64,000 nucleotides of DNA from G963667145 sp963676515 [NCBI: Candidatus Cloacimonadota bacterium] (GCA_963676515.1 OY781061.1:248001-312000), one strand, 5' to 3'; counted from the stretch's first letter, positions 29,106-37,947 are shown. The notes: a model not told the origin generated them from the sequence alone. Program-made: numbers and translations.

Positions 29106-30046
29106 TAAAAAAGATAAGCGACTATCTCCAGAACCATTTCAGCACCACTTTTCTGGTGCTGGTCTGCTTCGCACTGTGGCAACCTGATGTACTTTCTCCC
29201 CTGCAAAATCACGCTGAAAAGTTACTGATGGGAGCACTTTTTTTAGGATATTTGAAGATTGAGTTTGGGGAATTTTCGCACCTGCGAGCTAACGCCACAA
29301 AAATCATCACTCTGAGCATCGCCTCTGTTACTTTGTTGCCGATTTGCGTATTCCTGCTGGTGTTTTGGTTACCATTGCCCACGGCTCTGGGGCTAACGAT
29401 GATTGCCGCAGCTCCTGGGGCAATGATGGCTCCACTGATAGCTGGTATGTGGAACTTAAGAGTTTTGTGGACAAGCATCTATGTCATCATCACTTCTGCC
29501 CTGTTGCCTCTTACCTTCCCGTATGTAATCTTAATCCTCTTTGGCTCCAAAATAGAAATCTCTGTCCTAGATATGAGCTTGTTTTTGGCAAAAATGATTA
29601 TCATTCCCTCAGTTTTAGCTTTTGTGTTCAAAAAAATCTCACGCACGATGGCACAAAAGACCTCCGACAACTCTGGAGCTATCGGCACTCTGTGCATCGC
29701 TTTTTTTGTGGCTATCATCATCGCTAGCAATCGCGACTTTCTGCTGATGGGCTTCACCAAGCTACAAACTTTCGTGTCGCTAGGAGCAATGATTCTTCTG
29801 TTCTTATTTCGCTTCTGCATCGGCTACCTGATACCGACGAAAGAAAAGCGAGAAAAACTGACCAACTGCATGATGTTCGGCTGTATGAACAACGGCATCG
29901 TCATCATCGTCGCCAGCAAATTTTTCTCACCCGAAGTACAACTGGTGCTTTTACTCTCAGAAATTCCGTGGAGCTTCTCGCTACCAATATTTAAAAAGTT
30001 TTTGGTTAGAAGTAAGTTTTTGGAATGTGAAAATGGGAAACAATGA
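29102..30046 (+). CDS. BASS-type (bile acid:sodium symporter family) transporter
   Basis: A 314-aa membrane protein with about nine to ten hydrophobic segments. It resembles the bile acid:sodium symporter / arsenite permease-like BASS superfamily: [12 protein letters not shown] near helix 2, [17 protein letters not shown] in a broken-helix region, and [24 protein letters not shown] near the end. BASS members carry bile acids, pyruvate, pantothenate or other organic anions with sodium; the substrate cannot be read here. It overlaps the U32 gene by four bases and the Fic gene by four bases, so all three are translationally coupled. Confidence 0.7.
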   Translation: MIKKISDYLQNHFSTTFLVLVCFALWQPDVLSPLQNHAEKLLMGALFLGYLKIEFGEFSHLRANATKIITLSIASVTLLPICVFLLVFWLPLPTALGLTMIAAAPGAMMAPLIAGMWNLRVLWTSIYVIITSALLPLTFPYVILILFGSKIEISVLDMSLFLAKMIIIPSVLAFVFKKISRTMAQKTSDNSGAIGTLCIAFFVAIIIASNRDFLLMGFTKLQTFVSLGAMILLFLFRFCIGYLIPTKEKREKLTNCMMFGCMNNGIVIIVASKFFSPEVQLVLLLSEIPWSFSLPIFKKFLVRSKFLECENGKQ

Positions 30047-30585
30047 AAAATATAGATAAAAAAAGTCTTGGAAAAGCTCATCTGCTCTTTGAATCTGGCA
30101 ATATTGACCAGATTGAAATTGGGACAACGAACGGATTGCAACAAATTCATCACTATCTTTTTTATAAATTATACGACTTTGCTGGGCAAATAAGAAATCA
30201 AAATATTTCCAAAGGAAATTTCAGATTTGCAAATGCTTTGTATTTAAAAGAAGCTCTGGCAAAAATCGAAAAAATGCCCGAAAATAGTTTTGAGGAAATA
30301 GTGGCAAAATATGTTGAAATGAATATCGCTCATCCATTTATGGAAGACAACGGAAGAACGATGCGAATTTGGCTGGATATGATTTTGAAAAAAAGACTCA
30401 AAAAAGTTGTAAACTGGCAACTCGTCGATAAAATCCTTTATCTGCAAGCGATGGAAAGAAGTCCTGTGAACGATTTGGAATTGAGAGTTTTGCTCTTGGG
30501 AAATTTAACCGACAAAATAGACAATAGGGAAATTATTTTTAAGGGCATCGAGCAATCCTACTATTACGAAGACGCTGACAGATAG
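30043..30585 (+). CDS. Small Fic protein, class III (C-terminal inhibitory helix)
   Basis: A 180-aa stand-alone Fic domain. The motif [14 protein letters not shown] is at residues 97-110 (H97, N103, R105), with Asp where most members have Gly before NGR. The flap segment is [20 protein letters not shown]. The last residues, [13 protein letters not shown], contain SYYYE, which fits the (S/T)xxxE inhibitory motif of class III Fic proteins, whose C-terminal helix blocks ATP. Such enzymes AMPylate themselves and targets such as gyrase. The protein ends only four residues after that Glu. It is the last gene of the U32-BASS operon by a four-base overlap, an odd place for a toxin-like enzyme. Confidence 0.88.
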   Translation: MKNIDKKSLGKAHLLFESGNIDQIEIGTTNGLQQIHHYLFYKLYDFAGQIRNQNISKGNFRFANALYLKEALAKIEKMPENSFEEIVAKYVEMNIAHPFMEDNGRTMRIWLDMILKKRLKKVVNWQLVDKILYLQAMERSPVNDLELRVLLLGNLTDKIDNREIIFKGIEQSYYYEDADR

Positions 30586-30597
30586 TAAGCAAAACAA

Positions 30598-32877
30598 CTA
30601 CAGCCTGACCTCACTGACCCCATCTCCTCCAAACTTCTCGGGTGGCACGCTATATTTAAGATTCCTTTGCCGCAAATAGTCGCGAACTTTCCCTGCCAAC
30701 ACGCCTTTGCCATGCACGATGCGGACAACATCTAATCCTACCAAGAGAGCGTCGTCCACAAATCTGTCTATCTCCACTTTGGCTTCCAAGAGATTTTTCC
30801 CCAGAAGTTTCAACTCTCGGGCTGTAGAAGTATGAAACAAAACTTTTTGATGCTGTATCGGTTCTTTCTTCTTACTGGCTCTGGGCGGATAGAGGTTTTG
30901 CAGGTCGCAAAAGATAATCAGTCCGCCGATTTCTACCTTTATCTTTGTTCCTTCTGTACCCACAACTTTACCGTTTTCCGCAAAACTTTTCACAAAGACA
31001 GTCTCTGCCAAAGTTACAGTTTCCAGAGGCTTTACTTCCGCAAACTCTTGCTCTGTGAGCTTTTCTACGATCTTTGCTGACTCGTGAAAGAGCTTTTTTG
31101 TATTTTTACTTTTCCTGGCATCTTTCAAATCCAAACTAAAACGAGCTTGCAAATTTTCAAAATATTGTTTAGCTTTAGCCAATTGCTCTTTCTTTATTTT
31201 CTTCTCATTTCTCTGCAAAGCCGCTACCCTCGTGGCGTGCTCTTTCTTTAGGTTCTCCGCTTCCGTCAGCTCTTTTTTTAACTTTTGGTTCTGCTCCAAC
31301 CAATTTAGCTTTTCTTTGCCCAAATCTGACAAAAGTGTGGAGAGCAAAAGAGCGTCATCGTCCAAAAGTTCCTTGGCTCTGTCCAAAATTGACTGGTCAA
31401 AGTGTAAATTGGCAGCTAACTCCAAAGCGTGGCTGTCGGCGGGGTGTCCTACTTGCAAATGATAAGTCGGGTTGTGAGTTTGCTTGTCAAAGCTCATTGA
31501 GGCGTTCTGACAGCAAATATTGTGGTGAGCAAAAAGCTTTAACTTATTTAGATGTGTGGAGATAACTCCGATGCTCCCATTTGTGCAGAGCGACTCCAAA
31601 GCAGAAGCTCCCAAAGCAAAGCCTTGCTCGGGGTCGGTATAAGATCCAAGCTCATCGAAGAGAACCAGCGATTTTACCCCGCTGTAGCCAAGAGCTTTTT
31701 TCAGTTGGAAAAGATAACCAGAAAAAGAAGACAAGCTACTATCCAGCGACTGCATATCACCAATGCCGACGAAGTACTTATCGAAAACACCCACTTCGCT
31801 CTCTGCATCAGCTGGTATCAGCAGCCCACAGTTCACCATCAAAGTGAGAAGCCCGATACTTTTTAAGAAGACGCTTTTCCCGCCCGCATTAGCCCCCGAG
31901 ACTACCAAATAGGAGTAACTCTCACCCAATTCTGCCGAAAAAGGGACACACTGCCTTTGAGCATCCAGCTTCAGCAAAGGATGGTAAGCTCTTTTGAATT
32001 TAAGTCTCGACTGTTCCAACACCTTGACTTTGCCCGCCTGCATCTGCTGACTAAATTCCGCTAACCCAAAATAAAAATCCAAATTAGCCAAAACTTTTTG
32101 ATTGTGCAAAAGGTGAGCAGCACGAGAAAAAACTTGCTGGCTAAAATCTTTTAAAATTTTGTTAATCTCCAAAAGCTTTTGATCGCGTAAATCATGCAAA
32201 AGATTATTTTGCGACACAACCTCTGCTGGCTCGATATACACCGAATTCTTGGTAGCACTGCGACCATGCACTACTCCCGAGAGATTGCGAGATGCCGAAG
32301 TTAGCAAAAGCACTCTGCCATCTTGTGAGGTAATAAAATCTTGCTGGCTATCGAGATAACGCTTTTCCAGTAAACTATTTATCTGTGAATCCAGAGACCT
32401 GATCCTCGCACAAATTTGGCTCAGTTTACTGCTGGCTGACTCTTTCACATTCCCATTGGCGTCGAAAATTTTTTGAAAAATCAAAAATAGCTCGTTCAAA
32501 GGATGCAAACTCTGAATGCTCTTTCCTAATAGATGTAAATCTACTTTTTCCAAATCTTCCAGTGACGACCAACTCCTTTGGAAAAGAGAGCTCAAAGAGC
32601 AAACATTTTTCACTTTTTGCAGTTGCTGAAAATCTAAAATTTGAGGGGTTTGAAGAATTTTAGAAAGGTCTTCCAGAGCATCGAACCTTACCCTTTCAAC
32701 CTTGGATATATAGTTTGAAGATTGGCAGATGAAATCTTGGACAGCAATAATTCGCTCTCTGCTCCCCAAAGGGATCAAATTTTTGAGTAAACTTCGCCCC
32801 AATTCGCTATGTATTTTGGCTTTTAACCATCGCTTCAAATCTTGAAAACCTAAAGCCACACTCCAATCTTGTTCCAT
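30598..32877 (-). CDS. mutS2: MutS2-type ATPase with altered Smr domain
   Basis: MutS2 binds branched DNA or collided ribosomes and in several species opposes recombination. From ATG at 32877 it is 759 aa. Walker A is VSGANAGGKSVFLKSIG and Walker B LVLFDELGSYTDPEQG, then ISTHLNKLKLFA. A long coiled coil (about 510-590) follows. The C-terminal Smr domain shows VRIVHGKGVLAGKVRDYL and ends GGDGVSEVRL, but the usual LDLRG is LKLLG and the HGKGTG loop is HGKGVL. Smr nuclease activity may therefore be lost. The N-terminal 88 codons of the longer open frame are antisense to yraN and were excluded. It converges with the Fic gene. Confidence 0.9.
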   Translation of the reverse strand: MEQDWSVALGFQDLKRWLKAKIHSELGRSLLKNLIPLGSRERIIAVQDFICQSSNYISKVERVRFDALEDLSKILQTPQILDFQQLQKVKNVCSLSSLFQRSWSSLEDLEKVDLHLLGKSIQSLHPLNELFLIFQKIFDANGNVKESASSKLSQICARIRSLDSQINSLLEKRYLDSQQDFITSQDGRVLLLTSASRNLSGVVHGRSATKNSVYIEPAEVVSQNNLLHDLRDQKLLEINKILKDFSQQVFSRAAHLLHNQKVLANLDFYFGLAEFSQQMQAGKVKVLEQSRLKFKRAYHPLLKLDAQRQCVPFSAELGESYSYLVVSGANAGGKSVFLKSIGLLTLMVNCGLLIPADAESEVGVFDKYFVGIGDMQSLDSSLSSFSGYLFQLKKALGYSGVKSLVLFDELGSYTDPEQGFALGASALESLCTNGSIGVISTHLNKLKLFAHHNICCQNASMSFDKQTHNPTYHLQVGHPADSHALELAANLHFDQSILDRAKELLDDDALLLSTLLSDLGKEKLNWLEQNQKLKKELTEAENLKKEHATRVAALQRNEKKIKKEQLAKAKQYFENLQARFSLDLKDARKSKNTKKLFHESAKIVEKLTEQEFAEVKPLETVTLAETVFVKSFAENGKVVGTEGTKIKVEIGGLIIFCDLQNLYPPRASKKKEPIQHQKVLFHTSTARELKLLGKNLLEAKVEIDRFVDDALLVGLDVVRIVHGKGVLAGKVRDYLRQRNLKYSVPPEKFGGDGVSEVRL

Positions 32878-32941
32878 CTTTTTGTCATCTTTATTATAAA
32901 CAGCTTGACCTATCGCCCCTGCATCGGGACTACTACTCTCT

Positions 32942-33292
32942 ATGAACGACAAAGGCACAAAATACGAGAAACTAGCAAGAGATTTTCTGCAAAACAAAGG
33001 TCTGAAAATCGTAACGCAGAACTTTTTCACTCGCCGAGGAGAAATAGATATTATTGCCTTGGATGGTGACTGGCTCTGCTTCGTAGAGGTGCGATACAGG
33101 GCACAAAATTTGGACTCCGCTATCGAAAGTGTAAATAACAAAAAAGCGGAGAAAATAAAGCTCGCTACTCAGGAATTTTTGGAACAAAATCAGCAGTTTG
33201 AAAACTACAAGCTACGATTTGACTTGGTGGCTCTCTCTCGCTATAAATCGACGAGCAAGTGCTCTATTCAGTATTTCAAGAATTTCTTTTAG
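32942..33292 (+). CDS. yraN: UPF0102 / YraN family protein
   Basis: A 116-aa protein with the family core FFTRRGEIDIIALDGDWLCFVEVRYR, a PD-(D/E)XK-like arrangement (E of GEID, D, then ExR where many members have ExK). The N-terminal GTKYEKLARDFLQNKGLKIV is the usual first helix and strand. YraN proteins are predicted nucleases of unknown cell role, often near DNA-processing or rnhB/lepB genes. It is one of the few plus-strand genes here and diverges from mutS2, with 64 bases between starts. Family assignment is firm, function unknown. Confidence 0.9.
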   Translation: MNDKGTKYEKLARDFLQNKGLKIVTQNFFTRRGEIDIIALDGDWLCFVEVRYRAQNLDSAIESVNNKKAEKIKLATQEFLEQNQQFENYKLRFDLVALSRYKSTSKCSIQYFKNFF

Positions 33293-33298
33293 ACAAAT

Positions 33299-34042
33299 TT
33301 AATCCACAGAATATTCTGCCAAAATTTTCTCTTGGCAACGCTTACAAACTTCTTTTCTCCCTAATTTCCCAACCTCGCTTGTCAAAAAATTCACTCGCAC
33401 TTTGGCTTTTTTGATCTTTGACAATCCTATAAAATGGTGAAAAAACTTAACTTTGCCATAATAGTAAAGATTATCTCGGTTCGACTCGTCCACCTTTTCC
33501 CCATTGAGCTCCAAATATTTTATGCAAACGGGAACCACTCTGGTATCTTCGGCGGCAGCAAACATCGACGCTTTGAATTTCATAACTGTAGTCCCGTCGG
33601 AAGTAGTGCCTTCTGGGAAAAGAAAAATCGGTAATCCGCTATTCAAAACACTCTTTGTAGCTTGAATGTCCGCAAGCAACCTTGTTTTGTTACGCCTCTC
33701 AATGAACAAGCTACCGCCCATGGTCGCTATTAACGCTTGAAATAAATGGATTTTCAAATCCACAGAAGTGATGAAAAGGGTCGGCACCACAGAGGCGATA
33801 ATGGGAATATCCAGATAGGAAAGATGATTGCAAACAAAGAAATTTCCGCCAAATTCGGGAATGTTCTCTTTCCCAACAACCTCTACCTCAAAATTCATAA
33901 ATTTTAAAGCAAACTTTGCCCATTTGGAAGTAGTTTTGATGAAAAATAATCGACGCTTTTTGAGATTGCGATAGCAAATAAACCCCCAAAGAGAGATAGA
34001 AAGATAGACAAACAGATACAAATAAATCCGAAAAAGTTTCAT
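33299..34042 (-). CDS. plsC: 1-acyl-sn-glycerol-3-phosphate acyltransferase
   Basis: PlsC acylates lysophosphatidate to phosphatidate in phospholipid synthesis at the inner membrane. The start MKLFRIYLYLFVYL is chosen because upstream codons belong to the DUF1016 remnant. The protein is 247 aa. It has an N-terminal membrane segment and acyltransferase motif I NHLSYLDIP (HX4D as NHLSYLD). Motif II region GGSLFIERR precedes motif III LFLFPEGTTSDG, and a final VVPVCIKYLELNG block follows. All are in order and at usual spacing. It follows the accessory island on the same strand and converges with yraN, with only six bases between. Confidence 0.92.
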   Translation of the reverse strand: MKLFRIYLYLFVYLSISLWGFICYRNLKKRRLFFIKTTSKWAKFALKFMNFEVEVVGKENIPEFGGNFFVCNHLSYLDIPIIASVVPTLFITSVDLKIHLFQALIATMGGSLFIERRNKTRLLADIQATKSVLNSGLPIFLFPEGTTSDGTTVMKFKASMFAAAEDTRVVPVCIKYLELNGEKVDESNRDNLYYYGKVKFFHHFIGLSKIKKAKVRVNFLTSEVGKLGRKEVCKRCQEKILAEYSVD

Positions 34043-34043
34043 T

Positions 34044-34427
34044 TTATGCGTCCAATTTCCCCATTTCAATTCTCTGCCTTGCTTCCAATAGAATAGTATG
34101 GAGTTTTTGCTCCAGCTTTTCTTTCGCTGGCAATTCACGCTTACCCCAATTACCTTCAATTACATTTTGAGCATAAAATATATGAGTTCCATTACTTTTT
34201 AATGGCAAAAATACCAAAAAATGAGACCAACTCAATTGTGTCGCCAGTGGCGACACAATCTCTTTTCCGTATTCGGCTCGTTCGTTTTTTAAAATGTGTT
34301 CATTGATAGCTTTTCCCGCCTGCCAGTATGTATGCACAACGGCACTGTTGACGGTAAAGGCAACTTTTTTTTTGCCTTGCTCAATGATGTGAACAAGATT
34401 GGGGAACAATTGTTTATCTGATTTCAA
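34044..34427 (-). pseudogene. Internally deleted DUF1016 (YhcG-like, PDDEXK) gene
   Basis: A 127-codon frame made of three conserved pieces of the roughly 340-aa DUF1016 family. The N-terminal helices read FPNLVHIIEQGKKKVAFTVN and TYWQAGKAINEH..ERAEYGKE. The LATQLSWSHFLVFLPLKSNG and FYAQNVIEGNWGKREL segment follows. The C-terminal tail is LPAKEKLEQKLHTILLEARQR. About 45 residues between EYGKE and LATQLSW, and the whole catalytic core before the tail, are missing, yet the frame stays open. A 25-bp palindrome sits exactly at the first junction. It probably makes a nuclease-dead small protein or none. It is 21 bases after the PD-(D/E)XK-type gene. The family is linked to nuclease and defence functions. 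Confidence 0.7.
34235..34259. repeat. Perfect 12-bp inverted repeat at the DUF1016 deletion joint
   Basis: The arms ATTGTGTCGCCA and TGGCGACACAAT are separated by a single G. It codes IVSPLATQ in the DUF1016 remnant, in the place where about 45 residues are absent. Short palindromes at deletion ends are typical of slippage or element-excision scars. Confidence 0.85.
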
Positions 34428-34448
34428 ACTAATTATCTACCTCTCCTA

Positions 34449-36179
34449 CTATTTACCAATACATTTACTCCAAATTTCTCCCCAAACATCATTTTTTTTT
34501 ATTTCTCCGGTACTATATTTGTCATAAATTGATTTTAACTCTTCTGCCTTCAATAATGAAAATTTATCTACTTTACTAAATTCTTTTTTAGTATTTTCTG
34601 AAAATTCAGGAGCTATAACAATTACAGGATAAGTAGTTTTTTGGCTGTAATCTTTAATTTGTCGAAATAGCTTTGTGGTATCTTTATAAAGTCCACCTTC
34701 TTTGGTTTTACATTCAATAATTTTGGGTTCCCCCTCAACTTTAATCAAAATATCTACTTTGCAATCACAAGATTCTTTCTCATTATCAAATCCAATTCGT
34801 TTAAAAATTTCAGCAGTTGCTTTTTCAAATTCTTGTCCAATATTATTTTGATCCACACCATCTAATTTACCATATCTTTGGTTAGCCATATCCACATAAT
34901 TTTCAATGTAAACATCAACTTTATCCATATAACTATTTAAAATAGCCTCAACAAGACCTACCATGCTTTTGCTAATACCTTTTGTTTTGATGCTATCTTC
35001 ATCCTTTGCAAACTTTTTTAATTCTTCTACGGATAAAGAAAATAACAAATCACTTGGTTTAATATTTAAATCGATAAAAAGTTGTAATAAATCATGAGGG
35101 TTTTCAGGTAACTCCTCCAATTCAAATTTTTCTTTAATTCTATCTTCAAACTCTTTTCTAAAATCTTTAAGCAAATGTTGATAACCATCATTAGGAATTT
35201 TAGCCTCTTTCTCATCGAGTTTTTTGAAATAAGTAATCAAATTATCAATTTTCTCATTGGCAGTTGTACCCTTTGTACTATCGAAATCCTCAATCAAATC
35301 ACTTAAAGTATCTCTTACAAAATTATTTAAATCTCTACCTTTAATTCCTTCTTTTCCATATAATTTTGGAAAATCTTCCATAATTAAGCTGTGAAGATCT
35401 ATATTTGCTTCTATTAAATTTTGTATAAGTTCCGAAGGTTTTTTCCCTCTATGATTAATCCCATGATCTTTAGCTAAAATTTTAAGATAATCATTATTTT
35501 TCTCATACAAATTCCACAAAAGTAATCTAAAATGCTTATCAGCAATCTTTTTCCCTCTTATCTCTCTCATAATTTCCACTACTTCATCAGGGATAAAAAT
35601 ATTTTTCGCATTTGGATTAGTCCCATTATACAACAAGACTCCTGATTTAGCACCCTCTTCTAATATTTCTTTAGCAGTCGGAATATTCTTCTTTAAACCA
35701 TGATAATCCAAAAGTTTTATTTCTTCTTTTGACAACCCCAATTCCCTCCCAAGAGTAGTTAAAATAGTTTGTTCATCTAAAGACAATACTTTATCGTTAA
35801 AAGCAATCTCTACACACTTCAAATAAACTCTTTTTTTATCAGACAATTCATCAATTTTCAATTCCGCATCTAAAGCATCCAAATTGTCTTTTTCTTTTGC
35901 ATATAAATTAGAAAAATATTTACCCGTCATTATTGAATTGCCATCCTTGATAAAAATATCAAACATAATTTCTGCAAAATTATTTTTATCCAATAATAAC
36001 GCTTCTAATTTCCCCTTATATTTATTTCTATTTATATCCTTTTCAATCAATTTAGAAAAATCAGTTGTCTTCTCATCAATTCCAATTCCCTCCCCTAAAA
36101 TTTCACCATTATATAAAGTTACAATTTTAATTTTAGAGCGCCCACAAGCACACTTAGACATTAGTTCATTAAACTTCAT
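34449..36179 (-). CDS. PD-(D/E)XK nuclease-like protein with TerB-like and SAP-like regions
   Basis: A 576-aa protein, not assigned to a named family. The start at 36179 has AAAGGA seven bases upstream. Near the N-terminus is CACG (residues 10-13). Residues about 109-160 (KKRVYLKCVEIAFNDKVLS, EQTILTTLGRELGLS) look TerB-like helical. Residues 231-266 (LKILAKDHGINHRGKKPSEL) fit a SAP-like DNA-binding helix pair, and 385-412 repeat that style (EELKKFAKDEDSIKTKGISK). Residues 446-545 form a PD-(D/E)XK core: GQEFEKATAEIFKRIGF, DCKVDILI (Asp476), PKIIECKTKEGG (Glu489, Lys491), then TYPVIVIAPEFS. The core resembles restriction-endonuclease Mrr-like folds. It sits in the island beside HsdM/HsdS-like genes with an 89-base gap, so a defence role is likely but unproven. 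Confidence 0.65.
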   Translation of the reverse strand: MKFNELMSKCACGRSKIKIVTLYNGEILGEGIGIDEKTTDFSKLIEKDINRNKYKGKLEALLLDKNNFAEIMFDIFIKDGNSIMTGKYFSNLYAKEKDNLDALDAELKIDELSDKKRVYLKCVEIAFNDKVLSLDEQTILTTLGRELGLSKEEIKLLDYHGLKKNIPTAKEILEEGAKSGVLLYNGTNPNAKNIFIPDEVVEIMREIRGKKIADKHFRLLLWNLYEKNNDYLKILAKDHGINHRGKKPSELIQNLIEANIDLHSLIMEDFPKLYGKEGIKGRDLNNFVRDTLSDLIEDFDSTKGTTANEKIDNLITYFKKLDEKEAKIPNDGYQHLLKDFRKEFEDRIKEKFELEELPENPHDLLQLFIDLNIKPSDLLFSLSVEELKKFAKDEDSIKTKGISKSMVGLVEAILNSYMDKVDVYIENYVDMANQRYGKLDGVDQNNIGQEFEKATAEIFKRIGFDNEKESCDCKVDILIKVEGEPKIIECKTKEGGLYKDTTKLFRQIKDYSQKTTYPVIVIAPEFSENTKKEFSKVDKFSLLKAEELKSIYDKYSTGEIKKNDVWGEIWSKCIGK

Positions 36180-36268
36180 TTTATATCCTTTATATCGTCT
36201 CTTCAAACTTTTCTCAACCTAAGCCATAGCTTATTTATTTCCTATCAAAGTCAAGCAAAAAACTCGCC

Positions 36269-36904
36269 TCACTTCTCCCAACAATATCCTTTTTTGCTCA
36301 AGAACATAGCATCGTTAAAACTTTTGGGAATCCTATACCCTTTGACCCCAAACCGACAGGAAGATTTTGTGCCTTTTCGCGATGTTAGATATGCACTCGC
36401 CAATTTCTCATAAGAATCATCATACTGCAATTCAAATTTTACATCCGATTCAAAATATTGGTAAACCGCTTTGCTATCCAAAAAATTCGGTCTAACCAAA
36501 ATCATCAATTTTTGTTTGTATTTTTTGAGAATTTCCGCAACGATTGAACTAAATTCATGGAAAGAGATAAACTCATTCCGATAAGGAACAAGCAGAGAAA
36601 ATTCAGAAGAAACTTCTTTGCCATTTTCATCCAAATGCACTCCGTCAATCTCGTAAAATTTTAACCTTTTAGAACTTAACTCATTTTTCAGAGTTTCATG
36701 ACGAGACAAATTGAAGCTAAACAAATCTTCGTCAGAAATGCTCATATTAAATTTTTCTTTATACTCATCTCGACTGAAAAAGGTAGAGAAAATCGCAAAT
36801 CCACTTTGATTGCGAGCAAGTATCTCCTCCAACGAGCAAATTTCATAAAAGCAAGTTTCAGCTGACATTGTTTTGTTGTAAGACTTTTTTTCTAAATTTT
36901 TCAT
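36269..36904 (-). CDS. Unknown protein, last gene of the HsdS/HsdM-like operon
   Basis: A 211-aa soluble protein with no signal peptide or membrane helix, not recognised. It has a mixed alpha/beta look. The pattern LSRHETLKNELSSKRLKFYEIDGVHLDE followed by SEFSLLVPYRN faintly recalls DUF3293-type text (arginine-helix, beta, valine-rich strand), but that is too weak for a call. The C-terminus has CRFGVKGYRIPKSFNDAMFLSKKGYCW, with two Cys. AAGGA lies about nine bases before the ATG. It starts 32 bases after the lipoprotein stop and so belongs to the same operon. AT-rich like its neighbours. Confidence 0.6.
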   Translation of the reverse strand: MKNLEKKSYNKTMSAETCFYEICSLEEILARNQSGFAIFSTFFSRDEYKEKFNMSISDEDLFSFNLSRHETLKNELSSKRLKFYEIDGVHLDENGKEVSSEFSLLVPYRNEFISFHEFSSIVAEILKKYKQKLMILVRPNFLDSKAVYQYFESDVKFELQYDDSYEKLASAYLTSRKGTKSSCRFGVKGYRIPKSFNDAMFLSKKGYCWEK

Positions 36905-36936
36905 TGTAGCTTTCCTTTTAATATCTACCGAAAAAA

Positions 36937-37575
36937 CTATTCTCCTGGTTTATACATAACATAAGCAATTTGACTATTAGTAGCCACTTCAGTACTTACA
37001 TCGGACAACCTGATAACACAGGTATTGCCTGCTGATAATTTGCACGAAGAAAATTGAATTGGTTTGTCATCATAGAAGGTACTAAACAAATTAAAATTGA
37101 AATCACTTTTCGTATTATTTTTTAGAATAATTTTGAATTTCATATTTAAATCATTTAAACCAAAACTCTCTTCTTTCAATTTTTGCAAATTAATCATTAT
37201 CTGTTTAGGTACAGATACAGCCAAATAGACATCTTTTGTAAAAATAAAATTTAGCTGTGTTGATGACATTTTTTCTCCATCGCTCAAGTAGGTGGGAATA
37301 CTAAAATGAGCATACGATTTGAATTCCTTAGAAAAACTTTCCACAAATTCAGCACCTTCAAACACTCTGGGAACATTACTTTGTGCCTCCAATAAAGATT
37401 TTGAAGGCTTTCTAGAGTCTTCATAGCTTGTACAACTGGGGATCTCCACATATAAATCACTTTTAATAATTTTATTTTCTCCAGCCAAAAGGTCACTAAC
37501 ATTCACTTCGCTCTCTATCGTGCCATTACATCCAACTAACAAAAATATTGTTAAAACAACTAATAAATATCTCAT
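36937..37575 (-). CDS. Lipoprotein of unknown function (second in operon)
   Basis: A 212-aa lipoprotein. The start MRYLLVVLTIFLLVGC at 37575 has AAGGG just upstream; the longer frame overlaps the first lipoprotein gene and lacks a signal. The lipobox is LLVGC, with Cys16 as the acylated residue. The mature part begins NGTIESEVNVSDLL and SDLYVEIPSC, with DSRKPSKSLLEAQ. A beta-rich region ends KLSAGNTCVIRLSDVSTEVATNSQIAYV. Two of its Cys (in PSCTSYED and SSCKLSAGNTC) may form disulphides. It starts 10 bases after the preceding lipoprotein stop, so the pair is coupled. I do not recognise the family. Confidence 0.68.
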   Translation of the reverse strand: MRYLLVVLTIFLLVGCNGTIESEVNVSDLLAGENKIIKSDLYVEIPSCTSYEDSRKPSKSLLEAQSNVPRVFEGAEFVESFSKEFKSYAHFSIPTYLSDGEKMSSTQLNFIFTKDVYLAVSVPKQIMINLQKLKEESFGLNDLNMKFKIILKNNTKSDFNFNLFSTFYDDKPIQFSSCKLSAGNTCVIRLSDVSTEVATNSQIAYVMYKPGE

Positions 37576-37585
37576 TATCCCTTCT

Positions 37586-37936
37586 TCAATTATAAAATTG
37601 ACCAAAAGCTTTTTTAAGTTCTGCATCTATGGCTTTCTTCTCTTTAACTATTTGTTCCACAGTTTTGCCATCCACTAATTTTCTAAAATCTTCTCTAGAT
37701 TCAGCAATAACTTGTTCTTTGGACTTCTCAAAAGTAAAATGAGCTAATTGTGCTATTTCCGAAAAAGTTTTTAGTGCCTCATCAAACTCTTTTAATTTCT
37801 CTGGCGATAAATTTTTCGCCATTTTTTCATAAGATTTTTTAGCACTTTCAGCTGAAGTTCCATCATATTTTTCAGGAGCACAAGCTCCAAAACTCAAGCA
37901 CATTAAAAATATCATTATCTTAAAAATAAATTTCAT
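37586..37936 (-). CDS. Small lipoprotein of unknown function (first in operon)
   Basis: A 116-aa lipoprotein with the signal MKFIFKIMIFLMCLSFGAC, where LSFGAC is a good lipobox. The mature region is almost all helical: APEKYDGTSAESAKKSYEKM, SPEKLKEFDEALKTFSEI, and near the end LVDGKTVEQIVKEKKAIDAELKKAF. The pattern of a YDGTSxE opening, PEKLKEFDEALKT and a DGKTxEQI tail resembles small lipoproteins in proteobacterial genomes of unknown role, but I cannot give a family name with confidence. It begins 11 bases after the HsdM-like stop. Lipoproteins tied so closely to methylase genes are unusual. Confidence 0.68.
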   Translation of the reverse strand: MKFIFKIMIFLMCLSFGACAPEKYDGTSAESAKKSYEKMAKNLSPEKLKEFDEALKTFSEIAQLAHFTFEKSKEQVIAESREDFRKLVDGKTVEQIVKEKKAIDAELKKAFGQFYN

Positions 37937-37947
37937 TCTTCCTCCTC

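Noticed and set aside
32878-33141. N-terminal extension of the mutS2 frame by 88 codons
   Set aside because: It is antisense to yraN, which has clear family motifs, and the text is not MutS2-like. The ATG at 32877 with MEQDWSVALGF is a better start.
34043-34159. Upstream extension of plsC
   Set aside because: It lies inside the DUF1016 remnant in another frame and lacks PlsC similarity.
34235-34259. Terminator in the island
   Set aside because: The palindrome is coding within the DUF1016 remnant, has a one-base loop and no T-run.
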